The notes under the pieces are model-generated. The model was not told the DNA's origin. It worked only from the letters and a program-made list of their open reading frames with translations, and made no database searches. Positions 12,601-22,924 of a stretch of 64,000 nt of DNA are shown in pieces. The stretch lies in the NCBI RefSeq assembly GCF_000003195.3, contig NC_012871.2, positions 13,247,022 through 13,311,021 of the forward strand. Direction: 5' to 3'. Made by a program: the position numbers and the translations under genes. Source of the DNA: Sorghum bicolor (taxonomy: Eukaryota > Streptophyta > Magnoliopsida > Poales > Poaceae). Position 1 is the first letter of the stretch, and each line of letters starts with the position of its first letter.

Positions 12601-15600
12601 GTCCATGATCGAAAGGAATCAATCTTGACAAAGGACGGAGCACACGAAACTAGGAAACAAACAATTATGGTCACTATAGACCTAGCGTGGACGGGCGCCA
12701 CAAAGAATTCCACCATGGAGGGAGCCATGCGCACAGGAGGCGAGTTGTGAGGATACCGTGTAGATGGAGTGATGAGCTTGCTTGTGGTATGGACTCCCTA
12801 GATGGACGGCGCGCGTACTCCGCGATGACAGGAGCACAAACTATCTAGACGGTCGGTGCGCACATACGATGCGTGGACTCCCTCAATGGGCAGCGCACAC
12901 AGATGGAGCGTGGACATGCAACGTGCACGTATGGTGTATGGACTCCCTTGACGGCAGTGCGCGGACGAGGAATCCCGAATGTGTTGCTGCAAAAGAGGGT
13001 GAAGAACGATGGCTTGATGCATGACAAAGACTAATAAAATAGCATGTAGATCTATAAAGGATAAGGAGTGGGGACGGAATGGATCGTAAACTTGAGCTTT
13101 TTGGTACCATGTTATGAATATGGAGATTGAATTGGAGGAAACCCTAGACTAGGAGATTACACTAGTACCCCTAACTATTATACTTTAACATTGGTAACAT
13201 GTAGATGCTCAAAAGGGATGGTCTATGGTGGAGGAAGGCAGATGGTTGAGAAGGTATGTAGTTATAGATGAGGCTTCAATCCAATATGAAGTTGGCATGT
13301 GAGCATGAAGGAGAAGTGTACGGACAAGATTGTTGAGAGTATGGTGAATACATTTTTGCCTTGTTTTGGGGACGTGTAGGGATAGGAGAGGCACAAGTAG
13401 GTGCCTCAAGAGGCTAGAAAGCATTGTGCGGCATGATTGACAAACTCTGTGCCGTTATCAACATGAACAAGCTTGATAGGCAAACATAATTGAGTACCTA
13501 CGTACTTAAAATCAACACGGTGTTGATGCACTTCGGTCGTTATAGAGGAAAGGTCCAACAGTAATGAGTATAGCTATCAAGAATTTTTTAGTAATACTAA
13601 AAACATAAATACTAGCAATGGGAGACGTCACCACATCACAATGGATTATATCGAAAGGAGCAAAAGTACATGAATGTAGAGCTACTGATAGGAAGATGCA
13701 CATGCTTGCGAGTTGGCAAGAGTGACAAAAGCATGCTATCTAGTTTATTACACGAACGAGAAATAAGACTACATATTGTCGAAATCAATGTCACTAGGAT
13801 GCCCTGGGCATTGGTGACAAAGAGAAGACACTGTAAGGCTGACATGAATTTAGTGGAAGGAGCATCCAGTGAAAGGCTGTAGAGATCCTCGCCTTTATTG
13901 CAACGAAGAATCTCACATAGGGTGTTGATGTTACTAACCTTGAAGAATATAGAAGATAAGTCCTCCATTAGTGGAGATGGCCATATAGAGAGCGCCTCAT
14001 GGGCTATATGGGCATTGATATACAATTAACACTCTTCTTCAAACTCAAGGTGGAAACAGAGGATCTGAACATTGAGTTTGATCAAATGAAGCTGATATTG
14101 CTCTCAAATTTGGGCTTTAGTGAAAAGATCGACCAGTTGCAGCTCAAAGGGTACATACAGAAAATCAATTGTCTGTTGACGATAGTGAGAATAGATGAAG
14201 GCGACAGACATCAACACCAATATGCTTAGTAAACTTATGTTTAATAGGATCATTGCCAATCTCTATGGCTCTAGTGTTATCACACAAAGCAAGTGCTCGA
14301 ATTTGTGCTTTTTTATTATAGTGAGATTTAACATATTGTTTCTTGGACTTCCATGAACATGCAATAGCCTGTGATAAGAGTGGTGTTCTGTTGGGTTACT
14401 CGCCCAAGTGGAATCCGAGTAAGCATGAAGCTAAAGTGGACTATCGCAAGCATAAAACAAGCATTGAGATGATGTCCCCCTTTAGCATCATAGCACACGA
14501 GCAAATGACCAAAATGAATAGAAGTAGGAGCACTTACAAACTAACTTACAATGTGAACAACATGAGCAATGTCAGGTCGAGTAACATTAGATAAACAAGG
14601 TTGCCCACAATATGTTGACAATGAGAAGGATCCTCGAGAGGCGTTCCATCAGTAGCAGTGTAGCACAAAGTTGCAAGTGCATATCGGTTGGTGTTGTCTT
14701 ATCAGTAATGCCTGAACGAACAATAAGGTTTTGTATGTATTTGGATTTAGAGATAATAGCCATTGACAGAATGCGAAACCTCAATGCCTAGAGAATAATT
14801 GAGAGGAACCTAATTATTAGACATTTGAAATTGCACGCCAAGTTGCTTTGTTACATGGGAAATATGTTCCTCCTCATCTCCTGTAATTAAAACGTCATCA
14901 ACATATAGAAGGAGCACGAATAAATAGAGCAGGATCATAGGCACTATGTGAAAAACTAGCAGCTCGTATCGTAGAAACAAATCTCCCAAACCAAGCATGA
15001 AGAGCCTGTTTAAGACCATGTATCACAGAAACAAATCTCCCAAACCAAGCATGAAGAGCCTGTTTAAGACCATATATGTCACGATGAAGATGACAAACAT
15101 ATCCTAGGAGCATCAACACCTAGGGGTGACTGCATGTAAACTTATTCATTCGTCACCATGAAGAAAAGCATTGTTAACAACCATTTGAGAGATACCCCAA
15201 TTTGAAGTGGCAGCCATTGCAATCAGAGTAGAAACGATAGACATATGAGCAATGGGTGCAAATGTCCCATCATCATGTCCTTGAGACTACTAAAAACCTA
15301 TAGCAAACAAGTCTAGCTTTATATCTCTCTATAGAACCATCATATTTTTCTCTTAATCTTGAACACACAGTTAGATGTTATTGGCATTGCATGTGATGGT
15401 AACGGAACAAGATCCCAAGTCCATATATGATCGAGGGTAGCAAGCTCCTCAGACATAGCAAGCTACTATTCAGGAATGTTGGAAGCTTCCTGATATGTGG
15501 AGGGTTTAGCAACAACAACATTGGGAACATCAACAATGGGAGCGTCAGGACTAGCCAAGGTGGTAGAGGCTATATGAAGGATCAATGGGACCTATGGGAC

Positions 15601-18600
15601 GACGAGTGTAGACCTATGTAATAAGCAGTTTAGATGGAGGTGGAGGACTCTTATTTGTAGATATTCACATGAGGTGTAATGGAGGAGGATGGTGCAGGAA
15701 CATCACCTCTAGATGAATTAGTAGGAAAACAAAGAAAGGAGGTGGACCCAGTAGGGGAATATGAGGGTTTAGTAGATGGGTTATAAAAGAAGGACAGTCC
15801 TCAACAAAGCTTAGACCGATACGTATACAACGAGAGGTAGGAACACCATGATAACCCTTATGCTCAGGACTACACCCTAGAAAGACACACTCAGATTGGG
15901 TGGTCAACTTGGTCTACTCACGAGGTGCAAGCAAAACATAACATGTAATGTACATGTAAAGACTCAAAGATGATCGTAGTTAGGAGTACCAAAAAGTACT
16001 TCATCAGAAAATCTTCCAAATAGTTTGGATGAAGGTTGTCTATTGATGAGACAGACAATAGTAGAAACAACTTCTCGCCAAAAATGAGAAGAAATAAATG
16101 AGGAAATTAGAAGTGTTCTAGGCGGTGTTTGTGTTCGGCAACATCGTTCTAGGCATGTGCGCTGGGACAAGAGAGTGGAGCAAGACTACCCTCAAAGGTA
16201 AAAAACTGATGAAATATATCAGATAAATACTTTTTTTCTCGAACGCGTAGGAGAGGTGCGCATCAATATATTAACAAGATAAAAAGGGTAAAGAGCCCCA
16301 AAATGTTACAGAGTAAAGGGCCATTAACCCGCCCATATATACAAAACAAAAGATCTAACTAGCTAAAAAAGATTTGCTAAGACTTGACCAAGAAACAACA
16401 GACCCTCAATTAAGAGGCTGCTGGTGCTTGGGCAAGGAGAAAAGAAACCCCTTGAGCCCCAGCAAGCAACCACTGTAGTAACTCCTCCCTAAAGGCTGAG
16501 ATGGAGGTTGGTAAGCTTGGGTTAGCTCCATCAAAAACACAGCGATTACAATGATTCCACAAGGTCCAAGCGCCTAAGATGACGATGGAGTTCAAACCCT
16601 TCTTCCCTTGACCTGACACTCTTCTGCATATCTTTTCCCACCAGTCTTCAAAGCTCGTCTCTTGTGCTTGTGGTGCAAGGTCGTGTAAGCCGAGACCGTC
16701 CAAGATGGCAAACCAGAATTGTCGAGAGAAAACACAAGAAACCAACAAATGGTCAAGTGTCTCATCTAATTGGTCACACAGTGGACAAACTTCTGGATGT
16801 GGGAGACCTTTTCTTGCTAGCCGATCAGCTGTCCAACATTTCTTGTATGCCACTGTCCACATGAAGAATTTGCATTTGTTTGGCGCCCAGCTTTTCCAAA
16901 TGCGTTTCCACTGGCTGAGTTGTGTGGATCCTGTGAAGAGGGCTTCATACGCGGACTTTGCCGAGTACAGTCCAGTGGAAGAGAACTGCCATACATGTGT
17001 GTCCTCTACCTCCGGCTGCAACTCCACATTTTCAAGCAAAACCCAAAGCTGAAGGTACTCCAGCAGAACATTAACAGTCTGAGGTCCATCTCCTATTGTT
17101 TAAGGCATCAAAAACTGTTCTTCCTTTTGCTCTTGTTGCCACTGCAGCGAAAAGGTGCGGATATGAGTGTTCAAAACTTTTCTCAGGTAACCATCTGTCA
17201 GTCCAGAAACAAGTATTCTTGCCATTGCCCACTGAAGACCTCACAGCTACAGAAAAGAAAGCCTTGACCTGTGGTGGAACTTTGATTGGCAAGAAAGCCC
17301 ATGGTTTGTCTGGTTCAGTCTTTTGCTGCCACAACCATCTCAATCTCAGGGCCCAACACAAGTACTGGAGGTTAGATATGCCCAATCCACCTAACTCAGG
17401 TGGTCTAGTGACTTTTGGCCAAGCAATCAAACAGTGGGCAAGTAAATAACATAATATTTGTGACCACTGACCACGCTTTGTAACAAAAGGTGCAAGACCT
17501 CATACATCTGAACAAATAATATCAAAAGGTCTAGCAGAATGAGAAACACTAGAGGAATATAGAAGTTGTATTTGCTTTTCAAGCTTGCAACCTTTACAAT
17601 GGAAGCTAGACTCGACGGATGTATGACCTAGACAACCTTTATTTATTACTGTTGACAAACGGGATCCACATAAGTCACCAAGATGGTGATGCCACTTGGC
17701 GAAGGACGAGGTGGATGAAGATACAGCGGAGGACACACGTGATGTGGATGTGGCAGAAGAAGGAAGACACAAGGTATCAAAACGTAGAGGCTAGGAGCAC
17801 CTTTATGACAATGGCCAGTCCCAATCATAGTCTCGCTTCAATGATCCTAAATGAAATAAGATGAGTCATCAAATCTGACAAAACAATTGTAATCAATAAC
17901 TTGGCCTACTGAGAGAAGATTCATGTTCTGATGAGAATTGCAAAGCGAACCCTGATGAGTGATGTGACAAGATGTACCATCATCAATCTGAATAGAAGCA
18001 CCATCCGTGACTGGTTTGCAAGCAACCAAGTGGGAGTGATCAGATGTCACATGGAAGGAAGCTCCTGAATCAAGAACCCAAGACGTCGAGGGAGTGCTGA
18101 CGGGTGAGATTGCAGCAATAGAAACTGAACCTCTTGGAGTGGGGCTAGTACTACGACCACAAGCAGCACAATGTGCACGATACTTAGCCAATTTCACTGG
18201 ATGTTGGAGGATGACCAGAACTTCCACAATGCTTGCAAGGGTCTAAGGAGGTGCCTTTTTGGTGCACTGGTTCGCTGCGAGACTGCCTAAACACTAAGCA
18301 CAGATACAGAAGAAGCAGACATAGACTGGAGACGTGTTCCTTCTGCAAGTAAATCAGCCAAGGCATGTGCAATAATGATATTGGAGGAATTGTGGAGCAA
18401 CCAAGTGCAATGGAATCATATTTTGCCTGAATGGAGGCGGCACCCCATAGTGCCCACCTCGGTTAAATCTGAGGGCAATGTCTTGCAAAATGATTTGTGT
18501 AGTAGTGATGGGTGTGAATGCCCCAGTGTGGGAGTCTGTGCCATGGCACTGATGTACGGTGAGAGGCCTAGCATGGGCAGCACAAGAGAAGTGTGTTAGA

Positions 18601-18977
18601 TAAAAACCCAGACTTGGATACCATGTAGAAAAATCAGGAAACCCACTCATTATGAGGGTTCGCTGAGCTTGTGTGTATATGGCCGAAAACAGCTTGGAGT
18701 ACAACATAGGTACAATTACAAGTCATGTATAGAACTCTATCTTTACTACAAACTTATAGGTCTTGATTTCAATTTGAACTAAATCCTATTTTTTTTAAAG
18801 AATTCCACCTCATCCAAAGAGGCTATACAATGTAGAAGTAAACTGAGGTGAACATAAAATAGAGTGATCAATGTCTTCCATCAGAATTTGTAATGTATGC
18901 CTTAACCTTCCATGCAGGCAAAATTCTTTGCCCCAGAGGCAGCAAAGGCACTAGTTGATCGCTATGCACAAAGATAG
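622..18977 (+). CDS. TPR-repeat protein, C-terminal four exons (5' part outside the window)
   Basis: Four exons join in phase 0: about 622-740, 10391-10507 (39 codons), 11107-11163 (19 codons) and 18918-18977 (19 codons plus TAG). All junctions are AG/exon/GT. The middle exons encode a TPR-like helix pair (AYSDWGHISDAISVYDTLI, then EHPEDFRGYLAKG), followed by a second pair (GKAGDAERMFIQAKFFAP) and the end KALVDRYAQR. TPR modules are protein-binding scaffolds. The closest match I recall is plant plastid TPR proteins, but that is from memory and the N-terminus with any transit peptide is outside the window. The first exon start is uncertain (AG at 617 or 621) and its sequence is acidic and linker-like. 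The introns of 9650, 599 and 7754 bp carry retrotransposons, yet splice sites and frame are intact, so the gene is probably functional. Confidence 0.75.
879..1337 (+). repeat. 5' LTR of outer copia element
   Basis: It starts TGTAAGACATAATC and ends GCTGTGCCAACA. It contains a TATA-like GTATATAAACC near 1131-1141, which would drive the element's transcript. Apart from one base it matches 9627-10085. Confidence 0.93.
1340..1352 (+). other. Primer binding site of outer copia element
   Basis: TGGTATCAGTGCC lies two bases after the 5' LTR. It resembles the complement of the initiator methionine tRNA 3' end, the usual primer of copia reverse transcription. Confidence 0.75.
1385..4834 (+). pseudogene. 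Outer copia gag-pol, broken and internally deleted
   Basis: The order is gag (about 1385-2190, UBN2-type, FKPGESVEDFTLRLQSLATQ), integrase zinc domain (WHGRLGHLNF ... CDSCLAGK, 2470-2590), integrase core (VDDSSR, RTDRGGEF, YSPQQNGVVERRN, 2720-2970), then reverse transcriptase with YVDDLIIT near 4370. This is the Pol order of Ty1-copia. Five in-frame TAG stops lie at 1694, 3193, 4095, 4521 and 4617. Frameshifts lie near 1741 (two extra bases) and 3685 (one G lost from a G run). The CCHC zinc knuckle and the protease DSG site are absent: gag's basic tail runs directly into post-protease sequence at about 2190. The reading stops at LIFPKRGG, where the second element begins, so RNase H is lost. 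It cannot be autonomous. Confidence 0.9.
4835..5002 (+). repeat. 5' LTR of inner copia element
   Basis: It begins TGATAGATATGTCT, ends CATCATTCTACA, and contains TATATATA near 4935. TGGTATCAGCCGCGATC follows at 5003 as the primer site. The first 78 bases are repeated exactly at 9451-9528. Confidence 0.88.
5082..6041 (+). CDS. Gag of inner copia element
   Basis: The ATG at 5082 sits in a good context (GCAGCCATGCC) and opens a 319-residue frame; an upstream ATG at 4929 lies in the LTR and is unlikely to be used. After an alanine-rich start there is the retrotransposon gag core (MKNPNFTKWASFFQALCGKF, LWVAIEGLFRSN, DEYCQRLK, LLRGLNPCY), then a Gly/Ser/Trp/Gln-rich basic tail (GGGKKGKGGKKQ, WRGQANGAGW). 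I see no CCHC knuckle. Gag packages the element RNA into virus-like particles. A TAG at 6039 separates it from the protease-bearing frame; it may be a mutation, since the same frame continues in copia style after it. Confidence 0.8.
   Translation: MPGNNDAAAAATVAAAAAAKAPPQAVIVHPYTAVNVKTHIPVTLEMKNPNFTKWASFFQALCGKFSLRPHIDGPPPAAADPSWDIAECTVRGWILNTVDDSVLDLAITDENQTARELWVAIEGLFRSNCAPRAVFLLEEFHSLKQGDSSIDEYCQRLKIKTAALRDVGHTIEDSQLVLSLLRGLNPCYTATADDIANSTVLPSFSRAREMLSLKELRLANDEKTTAASAMVAASGSTCNSPGCRPSSSLATGAAPKSFGGGKKGKGGKKQGSWRGQANGAGWQQGSGSGQQWGNRPMGPWFCYNPWAFQGGVPPPGSGW
6105..9453 (+). pseudogene. Pol of inner copia element, two frameshifts and a small deletion
   Basis: The order is protease (WVMDSGATSHMHN near 6235), integrase zinc domain (WHHRLGHPG ... 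CHSCQLGKHVRLPF, 6610-6740), integrase core (VILDDFTHF, VQADNGTEFV, SSQNGKAERIIR), proline-rich linker, reverse transcriptase (QLDVKNAFLHG, YGLKQAPRAWH, LLYVDDIVLT, 7960-8600), RNase H (YSDADWAGCPDSRRSTSG, AEAEYRAV, 8960-9120) and the C-terminal TKHIEIDIHFVRE. Single-base losses near 6440 and 8773 shift the frame. About 20 codons just after the integrase (7345-7350) are missing compared with the family pattern. Otherwise it is much better preserved than the outer pol. Confidence 0.88.
9451..9562 (+). repeat. Truncated, partly duplicated 3' LTR of inner copia element
   Basis: 9451-9528 equals bases 1-78 of the inner LTR; 9529-9562 repeats its bases 17-50. The remaining 90 bp of the LTR are missing. 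9563-9626 is outer-element sequence in which GTCAAATGAG also occurs twice. This looks like end joining with locally copied filler. Confidence 0.85.
9627..10085 (+). repeat. 3' LTR of outer copia element
   Basis: It is preceded by the purine tract AGATTAGGGGAAGA and followed by the TTTAT target duplication. It is identical to the 5' LTR except for one base (CATGCAG instead of CATTCAG). Confidence 0.93.
11508..13925 (-). mobile_element. Old degraded copia fragments (RNase H tail and integrase), split by a mini LTR element
   Basis: On the minus strand, 13925-13640 gives a gag-pre-integrase region (GEDLYSLSL, then a decayed CxxC ... LPTRKHVHLP). 13424-13209 gives integrase (LNNLVRTLLLHAHMPTSYW). 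11774-11508 ends in a copia RNase H tail (IYMTSNPIHHHSTKHIEID, RVLHVPS). The reverse transcriptase is not recognisable. Many stops and frameshifts show it is ancient. The 11928-13190 element interrupts it. Confidence 0.65.
11928..13190 (-). mobile_element. Mini LTR element, about 1.26 kb, without pol
   Basis: It has a perfect target duplication TTGGT at 11923-11927 and 13191-13195. On the minus strand it has a 5' LTR at 13190-13110, a primer site TGGTACCA at 13109-13102, about 1 kb of interior, a purine tract (GAGAAGGGG) and a 3' LTR at 12067-11928. The LTRs share the start TGTTAARGTATAATAG and a TATTCATAA-type end. The 5' copy is about 60 bp shorter through an internal deletion. The interior has no polymerase domain and carries three imperfect repeats around GACTCCCT (12790-12945), so the element must have used proteins from another copy. 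Confidence 0.78.
14966..15073 (-). repeat. 54-bp in-frame tandem duplication in copia reverse transcriptase
   Basis: 14966-15019 and 15020-15073 are near-identical 54-bp units. On the minus strand they encode GLKQALHAWFGRFVS twice, a conserved reverse transcriptase motif. The length is a multiple of three, so the frame is kept. Confidence 0.9.
16231..17440 (-). mobile_element. 5'-truncated LINE (L1-type) inside copia integrase
   Basis: The minus strand carries the end of LINE ORF2: IAWPKVTRPPELGGLGISNL at about 17427, then TDRWLPEK, then in 17039-16410 the zinc-binding tail (WAPNKCKFFMWTV, CPLCDQLDETLDHLLVSC, LGAWTLWNHCNRCVFDG) typical of plant L1 elements. A T run at 16231-16237 is the complement of its poly(A) end. 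The reverse transcriptase core is absent, which is the normal 5' truncation. The copia flanks match integrase on both sides but lack the middle of that domain, so target sequence was lost at or before insertion. Confidence 0.82.
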
Positions 18978-19225
18978 TTTGTGAGACGATGACAGATTGA
19001 ATGGTGCTGTTTTGGACCAATGAAATTGTGCGGTCCATTCCTAGGTGCAAATGTATCCGCAAGTTAGAAGGAAATTCTAAGTAATTTCACCGACCATGTG
19101 CAAACATTACATTCATAGACAAAATGAGATATATTTGTCAGTAAATAGGTCACGGTTGTGTTTTACAGAGATGACCATCAGGATGCTAGGAACGTCTTGT
19201 ATCATAGCAATATTATGGAATCTGA

Positions 19226-19452
19226 GGCCTTGTTTAGTTCAAAAAAGTTTTAAGATTCCCTGTCACATCGAATATTTGGACACATGCATGGAGTATTAAA
19301 TATAAACGAAAACAAAAATTAATTACACAGTTGTCTGTAATTTGCGAGACGAATCTTTTGAACCTAGTTAGTCCATGATTGGAATAATTACCAAATACAA
19401 ACAAAAGTGTTACAGTACCCAAAATAAAAAAAATTGCCAATTAAACAAGGCC
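19226..19452. mobile_element. MITE, GGCCTTGTTTAG family (copy 1)
   Basis: This 227-bp element has terminal inverted repeats GGCCTTGTTTAGTTC / TTAAACAAGGCC and a 3-bp target duplication TGA. Three-base duplications fit PIF/Harbinger (Tourist-like) MITEs. The internal CGAATCTTTTGAACCTAGTTAG segment recurs in all copies. Confidence 0.88.
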
Positions 19453-19690
19453 TGAGATATATGTTATGCTTTGCCTTGGAATAAGGCTCAGATAAACATT
19501 TTGATATAGTGTTTATTCCATTATCTAAAAAACATTAAGATATGTTAGGAACAAATTATGTTCACATGGCAGGACCTATGGCTTCCCCATATATATCCAT
19601 AATCACGTGGAACCTGATCGTCTTTGAGGTGTTTACATCATGTTGCCTTGAAGGTCATATCTTTTAATTTGTTGCTCTGGTTAAAAGGTA

Positions 19691-19927
19691 CTCTCTCCAT
19701 TCCAAATTATAAGTCGTTTGACTTTTTTTTATCCCAAGTTTGACCACTCGTCTTATTCAAAAAATTTGTGCAAATATAGTCAAATTTAAGTCATTCTTGA
19801 AGAACTTTTATTAATAAACCAATACACAACAAAAAAAAGTGATATTTTGTACAAAACTTTGAATAAGACGAGTGGTCAAACTTGATATTAAAAAAGTCAA
19901 ACGACTTACAATTTGGAATGGATTAAG
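19691..19927. mobile_element. Stowaway-like MITE
   Basis: Terminal inverted repeats CTCTCTCCATTCCAAATT / AATTTGGAATGGATTAAG are flanked by TA on both sides. Longer inverted arms (GACCACTCGTCTTATTCAAA) make a hairpin. This is the pattern of grass Stowaway (Tc1/mariner) MITEs. Confidence 0.83.
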
Positions 19928-20007
19928 TAGTTGTATTCCCTGTGCACGATTACAAATTATGGTTGCAACATGTGTGGACATTGTATTTGTGCTTTTGTAG
20001 TTCTATA

Positions 20008-20171
20008 GATAATAAGGATGGGGATAGAGCTCCAAACGGATACCCGCGGTTATTCTCTAGTCTAATTTAATGAACTAAATAAAAAATGAGAAAAGAATTT
20101 TTTATTTAGTTCATTAAGTTAGACTAGAGAAGAAACTGCTGATACCCATTTGGAACACCATCCCCATCTTT
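20008..20171. mobile_element. Hairpin MITE
   Basis: A near-perfect palindrome: the arm with GATGGGGAT ... CCAAACGGATACC, CTCTAGTCTAATTTAATGAAC and TAAATAAAAAAT returns in reverse complement at 20095-20170. No coding capacity. Confidence 0.7.
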
Positions 20172-20920
20172 AATAGATAATATGATTACGAATTTTGTTA
20201 ATTCCTTCCCTGCCCTTTAAATTGTACTCCTTTTTCCCTTAAAATTATAATAACTTCTGCTTATTTGTATTAGTATAATTGGAAGCTTGGCCATGGAAGC
20301 TTTCTTCCAATTGTTCTGCCTTGCGAAGTGGTCACTTGGGCTGGGATTGCTTGAGTGAAAATCTGAATAAAAGAAATCCACATGATTTAGGAACTTTCAG
20401 CGACATGTATGGTGTCCTTGGAATCCTAGTTCTCTAGTAGAATTAGAATAGGATTATCCTACAGGCTACAGGGTGTTAGGGACGCAAGCAGGTTTGTTCA
20501 CAGACCGTAAATAGGTTTAATTTTGCGTGTAACCACTTACAAAATTAAGGTTATTTGTGGGTTTGTGGGCCGGGTGAAGCGGGCTTGCATCCCTAACAGG
20601 CATCCTCAGTTGTTATATAGAGAGAGACGCTAAATCCATGTGCATGTCATACTTCGGGGTCGTGGAATGATATCTTGTTCATCATTCATGATGATATCAC
20701 AAAGTACACAAAAATGAAACATGCTCCATCTGTGGATGAAGAATATATATTTGTCGTCAATGCTCCATGCATCTTCGGAAAAATTGTATATTTGTAATCA
20801 ATGCAATCGGTTGGAAGAGAGCAAGCACTCAACCCTCGTGTGAATGTAAGAACGGATAATCCAAAAGATGCATGGTATATTGAAGTGTTTAATTTGTTGA
20901 TTAGCCTGAAGGCATTTTTA

Positions 20921-21107
20921 GGGCACTCACAATGCAGACTTTATCATAGAGTCTAAGTTATTTATTACCTCGAACAATGTGGACTTGGAGTCTTATTTTT
21001 TCTACCTCTTTCTTCAATAAATATGCTGCAACATCAACAAAATAACATAAATAATATGTAATTAAGTATCTTGGACTCTGTGATAGACTCTTACATTGTG
21101 AGTGCCC
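20921..21107. mobile_element. Tourist-like MITE, GGGCACTCACAATG family (copy 1)
   Basis: The ends are GGGCACTCACAATG and CATTGTGAGTGCCC with TTA target duplications at 20918-20920 and 21108-21110. Size 187 bp. Related copies lie at 33477 and 48654. Confidence 0.88.
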
Positions 21108-21110
21108 TTA

Positions 21111-22924
21111 GAGCCTAGAGGCGGTGTGACCTCTTGCGATAAGTAATCTAAAAATAAGAGGGAAGTGACCGAGGATAGAGTGGTGATCGATGTTGCCACA
21201 AATATTAAAACCTCATTTATGAACATGCACCAAAATACTAATGTTTGATAGGTAAAAAAAATATATGTATCAGTGTAGATAGCCAGTCTAGAAAATAGGC
21301 TAACCATTATTTTTTATTTTTATTTTTTTGTAAACAAGTAGCTTACGAGTTGAATTGTGTGCAAGATGAGGGGGACGACGGCATGCAATTAACTAGCTGC
21401 ATAAAAGTGAAAAACCATGAATCGGGCAATTGTTCGTAGCCACAGTTGGGGTTAGAACTGTAGACACATTGCATCATCCTATCTAGCTAACCCACTATTC
21501 CACCAAGTAGTCTGGAAAAAAGTTCAAAAAAAAAGTAGTCTGGAAACAAATAGTACCAGTGCTTTCGTTTGGTGGCTGAGCTTAGGATTTTGATTATTGT
21601 TCACATTATTTATTATTACGAGATTGACAATCCAAACAGGCAAGGCGCCACATTTCACGGCCGTTCAAGAGGCGCCACTCTGCACTCATGGTCATGATCA
21701 CGGCTCACCCTAAGTTAGGCACTTCTTAGAATGGGGGCAAACGACAGCACTCCTCGTGTCTGTTTGCACGCTTAATTTCTTTGTTGAGTTACTAATGCTA
21801 GGAGTTCTCGGGTGTTCGTTCAGATAATATTTATATTATAGGTATTTGAAAGGTATTTCATTCGTTTTAAAATAGTTGTCACATTATTAAGATTTATAGC
21901 TAAAGTATCTAAGCACCGTTCGGATCTTTGGAGTTAAATTTATTCTAATAAATTTTAATTTCGACACATGTTAATTAAGTTAATATATGGTAGTACATAG
22001 GGTATTTGTATACTACTATTATCTAAGAGACCTGTTTATATGTTGCATTTGTACTAAGAAAGCGTGTTAAAGAGCATGCTATAAGTTGCAGAATAGAAAT
22101 ATAATATGATGATCTATAAAATCAATTTCTATCTCCCAACCTTAAATTTGAGATAAGTTTATATGTGAACTTTGAAAAGTTGTAGAATCTCAAATCCAAA
22201 TAGCTTAATCTAGTAAGTATATTCCAAATCCTCCAAAATAGAAAAGATCCAAAACGTCCGTAACTGTCTGGGTATCATGGTATGAATGGACTAATAGAAT
22301 ACAGGGTGTGTTGTGCTCAACTAACGTGACGTAGACCTTGTGTCAACCACTGTTGGCAATTAACCAGTGAAGCAAGCACTTAGAAAAGTGAAGTCCTCGC
22401 TGACACAAGTGTGTTACTAAGGGTCTGTCGTGGTAGGACGCTCGCGGAAACATTTCAAATTCAGATGGTGAATCAGAATCAACTTATAAAATTGCTTGGC
22501 TAGCAATCTAGCTAGATTCCAATTAAAAAATCATTTAAATAAAATATGGTCAAAAAATTCTGAACTTTTATGGATGGAGAACAACTTAAATAAAAATAAT
22601 TTTAACTTATTGCACCAAAAAATAATTAACCGAAAAAATAAACTAAAAAGGTAAGAACAAATGGGATGAGAATTTGTGCAAAACTAGCCTCTCCAGTAGT
22701 TTCGCGTGTGTATGTAAAAATGGTAAAATGTTTCGGTTTCGAATCACTTGCTGAAAGACCGTTTAAAAGTGATTCTCATCAGAAACTGAAACGTTTCTCC
22801 TATCTGGTCTAATTACTCCGTAATTAACATGTAGTCACACAGTTGGTCATGCCGTCCTCACCTGTGACTGTGTTCTATGTAGTCACTTCCATGCTTCTGT
22901 ACTTCTTCGAAATCAAATATCTTA
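21111..22924. other. Intergenic, AT-rich, possible weak MITE remnants
   Basis: No gene seen. 21911-22255 may be an old MITE (TTCGGATCTTTGGAG near the start, AAAAGATCCAAAACG near the end). 22435-22800 contains loosely inverted GGAAACATTTC / GAAACGTTTCTCC ends. Neither has a clear target duplication. Confidence 0.4.

Larger units (their letters stand above)
13940..18718 (-). mobile_element. Old copia element, minus strand, decayed
   Basis: Read on the minus strand, a primer-site-like TGGTATCCAAGTCTGG lies at 18623-18608 just after an LTR-like stretch. It is followed by gag remnants, protease (WVLDSGASFHV, about 18100), gag-pre-integrase (WHHHLGDL ... CKGCKLEKQIQL, 17700-17560), integrase, reverse transcriptase (YGLKQALHAWFGRF, LLYVDDVLITGD, 15090-14880) and an RNase H end (KHKFTKHIGVDV near 14250). 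A purine tract then meets a TGTTAATTG LTR start at 14031. The LTR ends are approximate because the two copies have diverged strongly. A LINE sits in the integrase. Confidence 0.75.
11164..18917. other. Last TPR intron, filled with old minus-strand retrotransposons
   Basis: Nearly the whole 7.75-kb intron is explained by degraded minus-strand copia pieces, a LINE and a mini LTR element (separate entries). 11170-11500 and 18720-18917 show no recognisable domain. The acceptor CATGCAG at 18911-18917 is intact. Confidence 0.75.
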
